Of a stretch of DNA of 6,993 bases, positions 5,997-6,993 are shown piece by piece (positions within the stretch are counted from its first letter, which is position 1; each line of letters starts with the position of its first letter). The notes under the pieces were generated by a model that was given only the letters and a program-made list of their open reading frames with translations, had not been told where the DNA came from and searched no databases. Source of the stretch: Acetobacteraceae bacterium (GTDB taxonomy: Bacteria > Pseudomonadota > Alphaproteobacteria > Acetobacterales > Acetobacteraceae); assembly GCA_027311485.1 (NCBI GenBank), contig DAICYU010000220.1, positions 1 to 6,993 of the forward strand. The letters are read 5' to 3'. Made by a program: the position numbers and the translations under genes.

Positions 5997-6004
5997 ATTA
6001 TAAT
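5997..6004. promoter_or_regulatory. Overlapping TATAAT -10-like hexamers on both strands in an AT-rich island
   Basis: ATTATAAT at 5997-6004 contains TATAAT on the plus strand (5999-6004) and, reversed, TATAAT on the minus strand (5997-6002), inside an AT-rich patch in otherwise GC-rich DNA. No convincing -35 box lies 16-18 nt from either. It is the best -10 candidate for the MarR gene (minus) or a divergent transcript (plus). Confidence 0.3.
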
Positions 6005-6471
6005 AAAATCTCTCGTGAGTTGGTTTGCGTCTCGAGGGGATCCGTCCGGTGATGACCGACCATCCGGCTGGCGTGGGCGCAGCCTTAGGAATTAATGGCG
6101 ACGTGTGGCGCGCCTGCATCACTAGCACGACGGAAAAATCCCAGCGACGCTCTTGTCGCTCAAATCCTACGGAAAATTCGGCACTCGCCGATGAACTAAA
6201 GTGATGGACAGCGGCTTCCGTACAACGATCGTGATCTGATGGCAAAGGTCGAACCGGCCGAACTCGCAATGAATAGAATAAATTACGTTAAAGTAACCGT
6301 TGCCGTTCCGCATTCTGAAAATGAGCGGGATTTTATGAGTGAAAACACCAGCTAAGCCGGTTTGAGTGGGGCTGAGCGTGCATTCGCACGAACGAGAATC
6401 GGCAATACGGGAATTGCGTGCCACCAAGCGGGTCGTTTCGGCTGCCTTCTGTCAAAGGATTGGCTCGGCCG

Positions 6472-6490
6472 CGGCACGAACATCGTGCCG
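6472..6490 (-). terminator. 7-bp hairpin just downstream of dinB, weak terminator candidate
   Basis: CGGCACG (6472-6478) pairs with CGTGCCG (6484-6490) around a 5-nt loop, 15 nt beyond the dinB stop on the minus strand. No T tract follows, so termination here is uncertain. Confidence 0.35.
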
Positions 6491-6505
6491 GTGCGAAAAG
6501 GTCAA

Positions 6506-6993
6506 TTAATTCAGTGCACGCCCGCGCGTGACGGCAGCCTCCCCGAACCGGGCTCGCAGGATGTCGATCGCGGCCTGCGTAGCCGCGCGGCGTGGTGTCA
6601 GGGAGTCAGCCAGATCGCCGTGATCCGCGAGGGTGCCGGATACAAGTGGACTCGCGCCAACGCCAATGAGGCGGAACGGCGTTCCGGTTGCCTCCTTCGC
6701 CAACAGCACCCGTGCCAATTCGAACAATCGATCTGGCAGCACGGTCGGGCTGGGTAATTGGGCGGCTCGGGTGCGGGTGACGAATTGCGCCGTTTTCAGC
6801 TTCAGGATCACGCCGCCTGCTGCGAGATCATGCTCCTTCAACCGTCGGCCCAGCTTCTCACACAAGCGCCAGAGCGGCTTTTCAAGTTCCGCAACACTGA
6901 TCAGGTCGCGGTCGAAAGTGGTTTCAGCGCTGACGGATTTCACTTCACGTGATGGATCTACGGGTCGCGCGTCAAGTCCGCGGGCTCGTCGTA
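6506..6993 (-). CDS. dinB: DNA polymerase IV (Y-family), C-terminal part, cut by window edge
   Basis: About 162 residues are visible, from RRARGLDARPVDPSREVKSV through SAETTFDRDL and onward to FGEAAVTRGRALN and a TAA at 6506-6508. 'R.V....E.KSVSAETTF' is the linker into the little-finger (IMS_C) domain of DinB. VSVAELEKPLWRLCEKLGRR-like helix, the AAGGVILKLKTAQFVTRTRA strand-loop (DNA grip), LPDRLFELARVLLAKEAT and FRLIGVGAS complete that domain. The palm, with catalytic acidic residues, lies outside the window. Pol IV performs error-prone and translesion synthesis and extends mismatched ends. The C-terminus shows no obvious Q..LF-type beta-clamp motif, as in many alphaproteobacterial DinB proteins. 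A frame-internal GTG at 6943 is not the real start, because homology continues upstream of it. Confidence 0.93.
   Translation of the reverse strand, partial: RRARGLDARPVDPSREVKSVSAETTFDRDLISVAELEKPLWRLCEKLGRRLKEHDLAAGGVILKLKTAQFVTRTRAAQLPSPTVLPDRLFELARVLLAKEATGTPFRLIGVGASPLVSGTLADHGDLADSLTPRRAATQAAIDILRARFGEAAVTRGRALN

Larger units (their letters stand above)
5850..6505. other. 656-nt stretch between dinB and MarR genes with no recognised gene
   Basis: No family could be recognised in any frame. It is more AT-rich than the rest near 5980-6010 and 6130-6345. It holds the inverted repeat at 5930-5961, the TATAAT patch, and small stems at 6143-6160 (AGCGAC/GTCGCT), 6377-6390 (CGTGC/GCACG) and 6472-6490. 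Small plus-strand frames exist: 6052-6204 (50 aa, MTDHPAGVGAALG start), 6095-6199 (34 aa, AGGA 4 nt before the ATG) and 6239-6355 (38 aa). The last two share one frame, separated by a TAA at 6197-6199. It may be regulatory DNA, small genes or a decayed gene. Confidence 0.5.

Noticed and set aside
5850..6269. In-frame upstream extension of the MarR gene giving 276 aa
   Set aside because: The added 140 residues show no family likeness or plausible fold, MarR proteins are ~140 aa, and the ATG at 5849 has AGGAG/AAAGG just upstream.
6362..6757. 131-codon plus-strand open frame
   Set aside because: Most of it is antisense to dinB, and the product resembles no protein family.
1..6993. CRISPR array, tRNA, toxin-antitoxin or defence system
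   Set aside because: I saw no regularly spaced direct repeats, no cloverleaf-like sequence and no recognisable nuclease, toxin or antitoxin pair.

Overview
The window looks like chromosomal DNA of a GC-rich alphaproteobacterium. An Acetobacteraceae-like (Rhodospirillales) origin is my best guess, from the style of the Pol IV C-terminus, the MarR protein and the SlyB-like lipoprotein; it is not proven. Genes are mostly short, on both strands, and interrupted by decayed genes. I found no tRNA, rRNA, CRISPR array, phage module or defence system, and no clearly new system.

Left part (1-1360): the window opens inside the last ~32 codons of a TOBE (molybdate-binding) domain protein on the + strand. 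It converges on a two-gene minus-strand operon: a small exported PepSY-like protein (865-1194), then a cytoplasmic or membrane glycine-zipper protein with a YflT-like stress domain (188-850). The two are 14 nt apart, and a hairpin lies between the convergent genes.

Middle (1360-4613): a 5'-truncated, frameshifted IS110-family transposase remnant (+) ends just before the stop codon of a SlyB/Pcp-type glycine-zipper lipoprotein (-). That gene is divergent from an intact 574-aa IlvD/Edd-family dehydratase (+), which keeps the three cluster cysteines and the catalytic serine. It is probably a sugar-acid dehydratase, but no sugar-catabolic partner genes are present.

Right part (4614-6993): all recognisable genes are on the minus strand. 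In transcription order they are: the C-terminal part of DNA polymerase IV (dinB, cut by the window edge), a 656-nt stretch with no recognised gene, a MarR-family regulator, a decayed free-methionine-(R)-sulfoxide reductase (frameshifts, a deletion and stop codons), and a small NIPSNAP-family protein converging on the dehydratase.

The shared theme is envelope and stress physiology plus genome decay: two different glycine-zipper proteins, a PepSY-like protein, a dead methionine-sulfoxide repair gene beside a MarR regulator, and a dead transposase. The two pseudogenes are the least obvious content, because neither survives as one open reading frame.
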